From positions 51,570 through 115,569 of the forward strand of contig JAZLGU010000065.1 in NCBI GenBank assembly GCA_045616485.1: DNA of 64,000 nucleotides. Direction: 5' to 3'. The position numbers and the translations under genes were made by a program. Position 1 is the first letter of the stretch. Each line of letters opens with the position of its first letter. The DNA comes from RGIG3528 sp045616485. Lineage in GTDB: Bacteria > Bacillota > Clostridia > Lachnospirales > Lachnospiraceae. The notes below the pieces were generated by a model, which had not been told where the DNA came from, did not search any database, and worked only from the letters and a program-made list of their open reading frames with translations. Positions 35,297 to 42,861 of the stretch are shown here, piece by piece.

Positions 35297-36621
35297 TTCT
35301 TTTCTGCCTCCTTTGCTTTCTGTTTTGCCTGATAATCACGTACCATAGACTTGGAGAGCTTATTGATCTCTACCAGAGGACGCTTTGCAGGACATACGAA
35401 TGAACAGCTGCCGCACTCACAGCAAACATCTACTCTTAAACGTGCCAGCTCTTCTACATCATTTTTTGCATATGCTCTTGCAATAGCAAATGTAGTAAGA
35501 TTCATAGGACAACGCTCTGCACATCTGCCACAGTGGATACACTGAGTAGGAACAGGTGCCACTGCATCCTTCAGATTGAAGAATGTAAGCGCGTTATTAT
35601 TTTTAACTACAGGTGCTGTAGTATCAGGTACGGAAATACCCATCATAGGGCCGCCCATAAGAATCTTGCCTACCTGCTCCATATCGATGCCAACAAAATC
35701 TGCAACATCAGAAATCGGTGTACCAATAGGAACGATAACATTCTTAGGCTTTTTAACTGCACTGCCATCTACTGTAACGATTTTCTCGATCAGAGGCATA
35801 CCTGTACGAATATACTTGGCGATGGCTGCCATGGTGGTAACATTGCATACAATACAACCCACATCAATAGGCAGCTTGCCGGCAGGTACAATTTCGCCAA
35901 CAGTATTACGGATAATAACTTTTTCTGCACCCTGTGGATATACGCCGGGAAGAGTAATTACCTGAACAGCTGCATCATCCGCAAATGTCTGTCTCATTTT
36001 CTCGATAGCTCTAGGCTTATTGCCCTCTATACCGATGCGAACATCCTTGACACCCAGATATTTTTCGAAAAGCTGAACAGCCATCTTTACATCTTCTGCG
36101 TCGTCAATCATGGTACGTGTATCTGATGTGATATATGGCTCACACTCAGCACCGTTAAGAATCAGGTGCTTAATGCGGCTGATATCTTTGACATCAAGCT
36201 TAACAACAGTAGGGAAGCCTGCTCCACCAAGACCTACAATACCTGATTTTCTTACGGCTGCAATAAAGGAATCGTAGTCGTGAACATCCGGTGGTGTAAT
36301 ACTCTCGTCGATGGTCTGCTCACCATCAGAATCAATAAAAATTGCCTGGCAGAATGAACCACCTGCTGTCAGTATGGAATCAATCTTCTTAACAGTACCG
36401 GACACTGAGCTGTAAACAGGTGATGAAACAGGACCTGTGCTCTCAGCTACCAGAGTACCAACATTTACATGGTCATTGATCTTGACTACCGGAGCGGCAG
36501 GCTTACCAATATGCATGGAAACTGGCAACACGATATGTGCCGGAACACCCATTCTGACAGGGGGCATAGCTGCTGTATTCTTGTTATGTGGAACTTTTGT
36601 TCCTGTCTTGGAAAAAGACAT
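35293..36621 (-). CDS. rnfC: RnfC, NADH-binding subunit of the Rnf complex
   Basis: A 442-residue protein, started at the ATG at 36621 behind AGGAGG; an upstream in-frame start at 36672 lacks a site. The central part has GLGGAGFPT and the NADH/FMN-binding domain of the NuoF type. Two ferredoxin-type motifs follow, CIHCGRCAERCP and CCECGSCSFVCP. RnfC exchanges electrons with NAD at the cytoplasmic face. It is the first gene of the operon, directly behind a consensus promoter. Confidence 0.96.
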   Translation of the reverse strand: MSFSKTGTKVPHNKNTAAMPPVRMGVPAHIVLPVSMHIGKPAAPVVKINDHVNVGTLVAESTGPVSSPVYSSVSGTVKKIDSILTAGGSFCQAIFIDSDGEQTIDESITPPDVHDYDSFIAAVRKSGIVGLGGAGFPTVVKLDVKDISRIKHLILNGAECEPYITSDTRTMIDDAEDVKMAVQLFEKYLGVKDVRIGIEGNKPRAIEKMRQTFADDAAVQVITLPGVYPQGAEKVIIRNTVGEIVPAGKLPIDVGCIVCNVTTMAAIAKYIRTGMPLIEKIVTVDGSAVKKPKNVIVPIGTPISDVADFVGIDMEQVGKILMGGPMMGISVPDTTAPVVKNNNALTFFNLKDAVAPVPTQCIHCGRCAERCPMNLTTFAIARAYAKNDVEELARLRVDVCCECGSCSFVCPAKRPLVEINKLSKSMVRDYQAKQKAKEAEKK

Positions 36622-36680
36622 ACATGGCCTCCTATGTAGGTTATACTTAAAATCTAAAGGGCATACGCCCATTCCTTAAT

Positions 36681-36709
36681 ATTTTACTTTAAAGTGAGCC
36701 TATCGTCAA
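36681..36709 (-). promoter_or_regulatory. Promoter of the rnf operon
   Basis: On the minus strand -35 TTGACG (36704-36709) and -10 TAAAAT (36681-36686) are 17 bases apart. The spacer contains the palindrome ACTTTAAAGT, a possible binding site. The leader to rnfC is about 55 bases. Confidence 0.75.
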
Positions 36710-36945
36710 TTAAAATAGGTTAAAAACCCCTGTTTTTTACAAAAAAAATGTGGCCTATTTTTAACTTTTTACAATTTTCCCGCCATTTTTATACTTATTT
36801 AAGAAACTCCTTTTTCGTGATTTAGTTTCCGCCAATCCCTATTTTAGGGCTAAAATGGAGCTTTTGCACCTATTTCTTGTGCATCTTGCACAAAAAGTTA
36901 TTGAAATTAGATGCATGTTTGTGAACACTTACAGCGAAATCGTGC
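36710..36945. other. AT-rich intergenic region with a palindrome
   Basis: No open frame with a credible start is present. The clearest element is a perfect inverted repeat, TTGTGCA and TGCACAA separated by TCT (36877-36893), which could be an operator for rnf or for the downstream transcript. Repeated A/T tracts fill the rest. Confidence 0.4.
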
Positions 36946-37062
36946 TATAATACACACTCGTAAACCCCAATACATTATATATAGTTTTTGCTACAACCCC
37001 ATAAGTAACAAAAATACCTTCTCCTAAAGCGTCGACTTCCCAGGTCGACGCTTTTTCCTTTT
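36946..37062 (+). ncRNA. Candidate small RNA with own promoter and terminator
   Basis: An exact TATAAT (36946-36951) preceded by TG at the extended -10 position and a weak TGAACA -35 (18-base spacer) predicts a start near 36957. About 100 bases downstream AAGCGTCGAC and GTCGACGCTT (37027-37053) form a 10-pair hairpin followed by TTTTTCC. There is no open frame between. The unpaired part contains ACCTTCTCCT, complementary to ribosome-binding sites, as in C-rich Firmicutes small RNAs. It could instead be a terminated leader of the next gene. Confidence 0.4.
37027..37060 (+). terminator. Intrinsic terminator in the intergenic region
   Basis: A ten-pair perfect stem (37027-37036 with 37044-37053) and a seven-base loop are followed by TTTTTCCTTTT on the plus strand. 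It lies upstream of the HTH gene's own promoter. Confidence 0.75.
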
Positions 37063-37113
37063 GTTATAAACCTTATTTTATAACCAGATTCAATACATTC
37101 TTTTGAAAAAAGC

Positions 37114-37142
37114 TTTACATCATTTGGCACATATTGTAAAAT
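37114..37142 (+). promoter_or_regulatory. Promoter of the HTH-type gene
   Basis: TTTACA (37114-37119) and TAAAAT (37137-37142) are 17 bases apart. The short leader contains ATTTTGC and GCAAAAT arms (37153-37173) that can form a hairpin. Confidence 0.65.
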
Positions 37143-37202
37143 ATTCCATGTTATTTTGCTATAAAAGCAAAATAAAGCATGTTATTACCAAGGAGAGGCG
37201 TA

Positions 37203-37703
37203 ATGGGAAAGAGATCAATCAAAGAAAACAAGAATATATATCAGGAGTCCCGTGAGGAATGCGGACTTACCCGTGAAAAGGCCGGCGAGCTCATGGAGTT
37301 TGTCTCAGCAGACCGTATAGAAAAGATCGAAAGTGAGCGCAGCTACGCCCGCCCTGAAGAAGTGCTGGCTATGTCTGAGTGCTATCGCCGTCCTGAGCTT
37401 TGCAATTACTACTGCACTCATGAGTGTGCTATCGGTATGAAGTATACCCCAGAGGTCAAGGTCAAGGAGCTGTCACAGATAGTACTGGAGACACTGGCGT
37501 CCATGGAGCGCTTCAATGCAGAGAAAAATCGTTTTGTGGAAATCACCGTAGATGGTCGTATCACAGATGATGAGCTGAAAGACTTTAAGCGCATCAGAGA
37601 AAATCTTGAGCAAATGAGTATCGCTGTAGATTCACTTAAATTCTGGGTAGAAAAATGTGAGCAGCAGGGTACAGTAGATGGCGCACTTTTCTTAAATGAA
37701 TAA
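37203..37703 (+). CDS. HTH (XRE-like) protein
   Basis: A 166-residue protein, started at the ATG at 37203 behind AAGGAGAGGCGTA. Residues about 10-65 read as a helix-turn-helix of the XRE type: YQESREECGLTREKAGELM followed by SADRIEKIESER and a PEEVLAMSECY helix. A short Cys-containing segment (CNYYCTHECAIG) and a long helical C-terminal half follow. I do not recognise a named family member. It has its own promoter and a strong terminator, so it is a single-gene unit. Confidence 0.75.
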   Translation: MGKRSIKENKNIYQESREECGLTREKAGELMEFVSADRIEKIESERSYARPEEVLAMSECYRRPELCNYYCTHECAIGMKYTPEVKVKELSQIVLETLASMERFNAEKNRFVEITVDGRITDDELKDFKRIRENLEQMSIAVDSLKFWVEKCEQQGTVDGALFLNE

Positions 37704-37729
37704 GTAATCAATAATATTATTTTAAAAAA

Positions 37730-37760
37730 GGCCCGCAGGTATTGCCTGCGGGCCTTTTTA
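37730..37760 (+). terminator. Terminator after the HTH-type gene
   Basis: GGCCCGCAGG (37730-37739) and CCTGCGGGCC (37745-37754) form a GC-rich ten-pair stem, followed by TTTTT. Confidence 0.92.
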
Positions 37761-37793
37761 CTATTTAGACGTTTTACGTCTTATTTTACAAAA

Positions 37794-39116
37794 TCAGTTT
37801 TCTTCTTTCTTTAATACTCTAACAGCCATAACACCTGAAAGAAGCATAATAGCAGCTACAGGAATAACAACGGAAGCTACGCCTGTGTCAGGAGATGTAG
37901 GTGCATCAGCCTGAGTCAGCACTGCCTTTGCAGATACAAGGTTTGGTGTCTTAACAGCATCATTATCATATGTGCTTGCAGGCATAATTGTGATAACGTT
38001 AGCACCCTTGTTAAGATGAACGCTGATCTTCTTTACGCCGCATGTTGAATAATCAGAGCCGGTGCTTGCCAGCTGTACATCCTGTGCAGCTGCGTTATTT
38101 ACCTTAATTGCTATAGGTCTGTTGTCACCCTTTGCATTGTAAACAACTTCGATATCATATGTACCAGCCTTTTCAGCTTCTACTGTATAGGATACCTTAG
38201 CCTTGTCCTTATCATCTACAGTCTTTGGCTTAAGACCAAGGCACTTGTTGCTGATAACTTCGCCATTAAGAGTCATCTCTTTGTCCTGAACAGCAGCATC
38301 AAAGTACTGCATATCCTCTTCAAGAACTAAATCAAAAAGTAATGCATCCTCGTCTACTTTAACCTTATCAGCATCAGCAGCCTTGGAAAGTACATAATCT
38401 ACAGCATAGAAATTGATGGCCTTGATAGAATCATCATCAAAATCGGAAGGAGAACAAATAGCTATCTTATTCTCACCAGCCTTAAGGGTGATTGTAGCCT
38501 CCTGCTTTACAATCTTGAACCAGCCAGCATTGCCGTCTGCAGAGCTTGCGTCACAAATACCGCCATCACCTACAATGCCCTTAGCCTTAAGATCAGCTAC
38601 AATAGCTAAAACATCAGCGTCATCCTTTTTTGCGGAATTGGTGTACTCGTACTGATGATACTGAACACCCTCAGCATACTCATCGTTCTCAGCATTTACC
38701 ATATATGCAAAAGATCTGGGCTGTGTAGCAGACTTGAACTGAGCTGCATAATGGAAATTTACTGTATACTCGCCAGCCTTCTCTACATTAAATGTAAAGA
38801 TAATCTGAGCAAATGCCTTACCCGGCTGTCCCTTGGAATCACCGGCATTACCTACAGCCTTATGACCCGCTGTGTATGCCTCAAGAGACTCTGTGCTGCC
38901 ACCCATATAACCTCTGTTATCAATAAGGCGGGCTGTGTTTGTAGAAGGATCTACCCAATGGCCTAAATACTCTACTGTGTAGCCATCTCCCTCAGGAGTA
39001 TCTGCATACATAGTCTTTACAGACTCTTCTGCATGTGCCTGTTTTACTGGCATTGCAACACATGTTGCTACCATCGCTGTGGCAAGAACAGCGGCTAAAA
39101 CTTTTTTAAGTTTCAT
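37794..39116 (-). CDS. Cell-wall-anchored protein with two carbohydrate-binding-like domains
   Basis: A 440-residue secreted protein. A signal peptide ends near residue 29 (AHA-EE). Two beta-sandwich regions (about 45-250 and 255-395) resemble CBM6/CBM35-type modules: each has the pattern AGEYTVNFHY or AGTYDIEVVYNAKG with later ADKVK or GANVITI strands. The C-terminus has SPDTG at 408-412, a hydrophobic helix and a basic tail, a sortase-type sorting signal. No catalytic domain is seen, so it probably binds plant polysaccharide or the cell's own glycans. Three operator-like palindromes lie upstream. Confidence 0.75.
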   Translation of the reverse strand: MKLKKVLAAVLATAMVATCVAMPVKQAHAEESVKTMYADTPEGDGYTVEYLGHWVDPSTNTARLIDNRGYMGGSTESLEAYTAGHKAVGNAGDSKGQPGKAFAQIIFTFNVEKAGEYTVNFHYAAQFKSATQPRSFAYMVNAENDEYAEGVQYHQYEYTNSAKKDDADVLAIVADLKAKGIVGDGGICDASSADGNAGWFKIVKQEATITLKAGENKIAICSPSDFDDDSIKAINFYAVDYVLSKAADADKVKVDEDALLFDLVLEEDMQYFDAAVQDKEMTLNGEVISNKCLGLKPKTVDDKDKAKVSYTVEAEKAGTYDIEVVYNAKGDNRPIAIKVNNAAAQDVQLASTGSDYSTCGVKKISVHLNKGANVITIMPASTYDNDAVKTPNLVSAKAVLTQADAPTSPDTGVASVVIPVAAIMLLSGVMAVRVLKKEEN

Positions 39117-39181
39117 TTTTGTGTCCCCACTTTCTTTTATTTCAAGAAGTATAAATACCCCTTTTTATACTAATAATTTTA

Positions 39182-39260
39182 TAGTAATTTTACTAAATAT
39201 TCAAGTAAAAGTTTACTATTTTTACCAAAACAGTTGCTAATTTTTTACCATTATTGGTAA
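39182..39260. promoter_or_regulatory. Three palindromes upstream of the wall-anchored protein gene
   Basis: TAGTAA-TT-TTACTA (39182-39195), AGTAAA-AG-TTTACT (39204-39217) and TTACCA-TTAT-TGGTAA (39245-39260) are perfect inverted repeats. The first two share the AGTAA/TTACT core with a palindrome in front of the GH43 pair. They look like sites for one regulator. Confidence 0.5.
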
Positions 39261-39272
39261 GTTTTTAACAAA

Positions 39273-40337
39273 CTATTTTTCATACTTGGCCACCCATTTA
39301 TCGTATATCCTCTGATACTCTTCGTGGGTAATATTGAGCACTGCACCGTGTCTGGCAATAGGAGTAGGCATGGAAGAAGTCACCTTCTTCATGGTCCCAC
39401 GATCCAGGTCGGAAATACCAATGGAATAGTAGCCGCTGCCACCATAAGCATCTGCTACCAGTATCCACTTATAATCGCCTACCACATCTTCTTCTGACAA
39501 AGCAAAGGCAAAAGGACCCTCTATGCCCGAAGTCTTGGACAAATATGCAGCCGAGAAAACCTGTACCCAGTTGCCAAAAAGTGAGTCACTGTCCTCCAGG
39601 ATAACCCTGCTGGTGCCTTCATATTTTGTAAAACGGTAGTAATGACCGTCTACCTTAAGAACTGTGGTATCGATAGTATCAGTACCTTTATCAATCCATA
39701 TTTCAGGCTCTGTAAATGTCACAAAATCTTTGGTACGAACATAGTAAATACGCTGGTAATCAAAATTCTTGGAAGCCACACGAGATGCCCAGAAAACAAT
39801 ATAGTCTCCCTTTTCCTCATCGTAAAAAGCTTCGGGAGCCCATGTACATCCGGCATCATCTGAATTGACCTTAACCAGTCTGGGCTCAGACCAATTTACC
39901 AGATCGTCTGACTCCCATATAACTATACATTTGGAGCCTGCAGACTGTGCTCTCCACCAGTCACCATTTTTTGCAATACAAAGGTCTGTAGCAATAATAA
40001 TAAACTTTCCTTCCTGTGTCCGGAAAATGTATGGATCTCTGACTCCGCCTTCTCCCACATTGGATTTAAGAACAGCCTGTCCCAGATTTGTTTTATTCCA
40101 ATTGAGGCCATCCTCAGACAGGGCGAAATAAATCTGCTCCTGACCGCCACCATTACCTGTAAAATATACCATCAGATAATCTGTATATTGAGCCTCTGTC
40201 GCAGGAGGAGTAGGCTCAGGTGTCCCGGTAGACTCAGATGTCCCGCCAGGCTCTCCTGCAGGTCTCTTTTTCCCGCATCCTATCAACATTACTGCCAGCA
40301 TTGCAACTGTGAGTAAGTACAAAATTTTCTTTTTCAT
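39273..40337 (-). CDS. GH43-like glycosidase lipoprotein
   Basis: A 354-residue protein with a lipoprotein signal (LIGC at 18-21) and a Pro/Thr-rich linker (about 25-50). A five-bladed beta-propeller follows. VRDPYIFRTQEGKF holds a candidate catalytic Asp of GH43/GH62-type propellers, and WAPEAFYDEEKGDYIVFWAS and GIEGPFAF supply further blade motifs, including a candidate acid Glu. It should sit on the outer face of the membrane and act on arabinose- or xylose-containing side chains. It starts 7 bases after the LamG-GH43 gene and is co-transcribed. Confidence 0.82.
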   Translation of the reverse strand: MKKKILYLLTVAMLAVMLIGCGKKRPAGEPGGTSESTGTPEPTPPATEAQYTDYLMVYFTGNGGGQEQIYFALSEDGLNWNKTNLGQAVLKSNVGEGGVRDPYIFRTQEGKFIIIATDLCIAKNGDWWRAQSAGSKCIVIWESDDLVNWSEPRLVKVNSDDAGCTWAPEAFYDEEKGDYIVFWASRVASKNFDYQRIYYVRTKDFVTFTEPEIWIDKGTDTIDTTVLKVDGHYYRFTKYEGTSRVILEDSDSLFGNWVQVFSAAYLSKTSGIEGPFAFALSEEDVVGDYKWILVADAYGGSGYYSIGISDLDRGTMKKVTSSMPTPIARHGAVLNITHEEYQRIYDKWVAKYEK

Positions 40338-40344
40338 ATGATAC

Positions 40345-42453
40345 CTATTTCTTTTTTCTAAAAATCACAACTATAGCTGCAATAACAGCCAGTACGCCGG
40401 CTGCAATACCTGCAAATAAACCTACAGGTACCGGCTTTTTCTCAGTATTCGGTGCTTTCTCGCCGGCTGCCGGAGTAGGTGCTGCCTGTCCATCAGAAGG
40501 TGTCTCACCGGAATCCTTTAAAAATCTGGGAGCTACGCCCTCCAGTGTAGGCTTTACCACCTTCATAAGGCCTGTAGAAGCATCAAATTCTACTTTATCA
40601 ATGCATGTCTCTCTATGGATGCCATAGGCACCGGTATAATAGCCAATAGGTGTAAAGAATCTATGATATGCAATATAATATTCATCCTGTCCGGGAATCT
40701 GAAGCATGCAGTGGTGACCTGTGCCCAGGATACCGTTATCGCTATCAGCCTCAAGAATAGTATACTTATAATCAATAGGACCATATATGCTGTCGGATAC
40801 ACCATAATTTACGTGGTACTTTGGTGATCCTGTGTCATCACATGACCATGTAAAGTGATATACGCCGTCCTTCTTGGTAACGGTAATTGCCTCACGGAAA
40901 TCGTTGGCACCCTTATAATTCTTACATGTGGACCAGTCTACTGATACCATGTCATCATTGAGCTTAATGATAGTAGGAGCGCCATTACCGAAAAGCATAT
41001 AGCTTACGCCATCATCATCCGTAAAAATAGATGGGTCAATAGTCTGACCGCATGCACAGCCTGCAGCCTTAACCTGTTCAGGAGTAAGTAAAGGCTCCGC
41101 AGTAGCTGTATATGGACCTTCAGGAGCATCTGCCACAGCTACACCGATACAGGAGTCACCATTCTGACGCTTAGCACAGAAGTAAAAATAGTACTTACCA
41201 TTTTTCTCCTCGATGGTAGGAGCCCAAGCATTACCGATAGCCCAAGGCACCTGAGCTGACTTAACATTAAGGATAACTCCGCAGTCCTCCCAGTCCACCA
41301 GATTGGCTGATTTGAAGCAATGGAATTCATATCCGCCCCATCCGTCAAAACCATCTGTGGTGGTGTACATATAGTAATAGTCGCCAAAAGCATCTATATC
41401 AGGGTCTGCAAACTGTCCCTTAAGTACAGGGTTGCCTGCAAGATGGGACTTTACAGTCCACTTCTGGATATCGTCTATATCCTCTTTTTCCACAATAAAA
41501 GTCTTTGTAGTCTCCTGAAGATCAGCTATAGTGAGACTGTCGCCATCACTGCCCTTAACGCCTTCATTAAGTCTGAAGGTCACTGTGGACTTCTTTAACT
41601 GTGCTTCTGTACTTTTGGACTTGGAAAACCAGATATCTACTGTCTTTGTATCATAATCAGCAGACCATCTTACGATGTATGCATCTGCACAAACAACGTT
41701 ATTAAAAGGTAAAGTCTCTACACCATTCATTTCTGCCACCTGTGAGGCCGTAAGCGCCTCTTCATAAATTGTAAAATTATCTATATAGCCTTTAAAGTAA
41801 TTGTCTCCGCTGTAAAATGACTTGCCGATATAGGCAATAAGGTCAGTGCCAAGATCAGATATTTTAAGGCCGGTATCCCTATTTTCTGATACCATTTCTC
41901 CGTCGAAGTACAGAGCCATATAAGTATCTCTTACCACAAGAGTAATGTTGACCCATGTATTTTTAAACTTTTTAACGCCTGATACGTCACGCTCATTTCC
42001 CCAGCTGTCTACAGAAATGGCCACTCTGCTGTCGCCCTGACGTGTACGTAAAAACAAATACTTTTTATCATTTTTTCCCAGAGCAAAAGTAAAGAAATTC
42101 TGATCATCCATCATGGTATATACATCCATGGAAAGTGTAAAAGAATTACGTCCGTCAAAAAAGCCTCTGGGCAGCTCTACGTATGCGCCGCTCTTCCCTG
42201 ATAGGGACAATACATTGCGGCCACTGGCGCTGTCATTAATAATAGTGCAATTACCGTGAACAGTAGGATTATTATTTCCTGCTTTGTCGATAATATCGCC
42301 CTTTACTTCTTCAAAATCATACTTCAGTATAGGTGTCATAGTGTCTCCTGCTCGAACTGTCTGAGCTTTGCTTCCTATCCCCGCTAGGAAGCCAGCCAGC
42401 AGACAGCAAACCATGGTAGCTGAAATCAGCTTCCGCCTCATAATATTCCCCAT
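40345..42453 (-). CDS. Membrane-anchored LamG-GH43 enzyme
   Basis: A 702-residue secreted enzyme, started at the ATG at 42453 behind GAGGAGG. It has a signal peptide (to about residue 38) and a concanavalin/LamG-like domain (about 45-235). A linker domain and a GH43 propeller (about 335-635) follow. The propeller contains FADPDIDAFGDYYYMY (base Asp), NAWAPTIEEKNGKYYFYF and later YHFTWSCDD. A Pro/Ala-rich stretch leads to a C-terminal membrane helix with a KKK end. It likely removes arabinofuranosyl or xylosyl units from hemicellulose at the cell surface. Confidence 0.85.
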   Translation of the reverse strand: MGNIMRRKLISATMVCCLLAGFLAGIGSKAQTVRAGDTMTPILKYDFEEVKGDIIDKAGNNNPTVHGNCTIINDSASGRNVLSLSGKSGAYVELPRGFFDGRNSFTLSMDVYTMMDDQNFFTFALGKNDKKYLFLRTRQGDSRVAISVDSWGNERDVSGVKKFKNTWVNITLVVRDTYMALYFDGEMVSENRDTGLKISDLGTDLIAYIGKSFYSGDNYFKGYIDNFTIYEEALTASQVAEMNGVETLPFNNVVCADAYIVRWSADYDTKTVDIWFSKSKSTEAQLKKSTVTFRLNEGVKGSDGDSLTIADLQETTKTFIVEKEDIDDIQKWTVKSHLAGNPVLKGQFADPDIDAFGDYYYMYTTTDGFDGWGGYEFHCFKSANLVDWEDCGVILNVKSAQVPWAIGNAWAPTIEEKNGKYYFYFCAKRQNGDSCIGVAVADAPEGPYTATAEPLLTPEQVKAAGCACGQTIDPSIFTDDDGVSYMLFGNGAPTIIKLNDDMVSVDWSTCKNYKGANDFREAITVTKKDGVYHFTWSCDDTGSPKYHVNYGVSDSIYGPIDYKYTILEADSDNGILGTGHHCMLQIPGQDEYYIAYHRFFTPIGYYTGAYGIHRETCIDKVEFDASTGLMKVVKPTLEGVAPRFLKDSGETPSDGQAAPTPAAGEKAPNTEKKPVPVGLFAGIAAGVLAVIAAIVVIFRKKK

Positions 42454-42504
42454 GTGAACTATCCTCCTCGTCATGTTGGAACAGACATTAACTCTGCATT
42501 GTGC

Positions 42505-42533
42505 ATTATACACAGTTTTTAGTAAAAACGCAA
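42505..42533 (-). promoter_or_regulatory. Promoter of the GH43 pair
   Basis: On the minus strand a perfect -10 TATAAT (42505-42510) has a poor -35 TTGCGT (42528-42533) at 17 bases. The spacer holds a TTTACTAAA half-site, and a full palindrome lies just upstream. A weak -35 with an upstream site suggests activator control. Confidence 0.65.
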
Positions 42534-42538
42534 GGTGG

Positions 42539-42559
42539 TTTTAGTAAACTTTACTAAAA
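42539..42559. promoter_or_regulatory. Perfect 21-base palindrome upstream of the GH43 promoter
   Basis: Arms TTTTAGTAAA (42539-42548) and TTTACTAAAA (42550-42559) surround a central C. It lies five bases upstream of the -35 box. The core is shared with palindromes in front of the wall-anchored protein gene. Confidence 0.65.
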
Positions 42560-42764
42560 TTGTCACGGGGACGTTTCTCATTGTCAACTTTTTAGGTCCG
42601 CTTGCTCCCTGGCTCGCTGTTTCCGTATGTACCGGCAGGAAGGTGCGCTCCGCAGGAGGTGTGACAGCGAGAAACGTCCCCGTGACAAAAAGTTGACAGT
42701 GAGAAACGTCCCCGTGACAAAAAGTTGACAGTGAGAAACGTCCCCGTGACAATGCCCGTGACAA
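42560..42764. repeat. REP-type repeat cluster
   Basis: One copy of a sequence containing CACGGGGACGTTTCTCA (42563-42580, plus orientation) is followed by a short GC-rich spacer. Three copies in inverse orientation, with exact 32-base spacing (GAAACG at 42671, 42703 and 42735), and a partial copy (CCCGTGACAATG) come next. Head-to-head and tandem copies of such GC-rich units in an AT-rich genome are typical of REP elements moved by IS200-like (RAYT) transposases. No transposase is nearby. The same unit occurs at the right end of the window. Confidence 0.8.
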
Positions 42765-42854
42765 TGATAAAAAAAACGACCTCAGACCTGCGAGCTTTGA
42801 CTCGAGCAGAATGAGGTCAGTTTATTTTTATATCACTTAACAGGGAGCAAGCGG
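42598..42854. repeat. 14-base inverted repeat bracketing the REP cluster
   Basis: CCGCTTGCTCCCTG (42598-42611) recurs as its exact complement at 42841-42854. The two copies enclose the inverse REP units and the GH5 terminator. It could mark the ends of a small mobile or rearranged segment, or pair as RNA. Confidence 0.4.
42769..42818 (-). terminator. Terminator after the GH5 gene
   Basis: On the minus strand GACCTCA (42818-42812) and TGAGGTC (42784-42778) enclose an inner CTGCTCGAG/CTCGCAG helix, followed by a run of eight T (42776-42769). Confidence 0.85.
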
Positions 42855-42861
42855 AGCTATT

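Noticed and set aside
39245..39260. Terminator after the GH43 lipoprotein gene
   Set aside because: The short TTACCA/TGGTAA stem is not followed by a T run on the minus strand; it fits an operator better.
42663..42764. Possible CRISPR array, from evenly spaced 32-base repeats
   Set aside because: The repeats are contiguous, with no unique spacers and no cas genes, and an inverse copy lies nearby; this fits REP units.
42519..42764. Open frame of 81 codons on the minus strand
   Set aside because: It is a translation of the REP units, with repeated peptide segments and no ribosome site.
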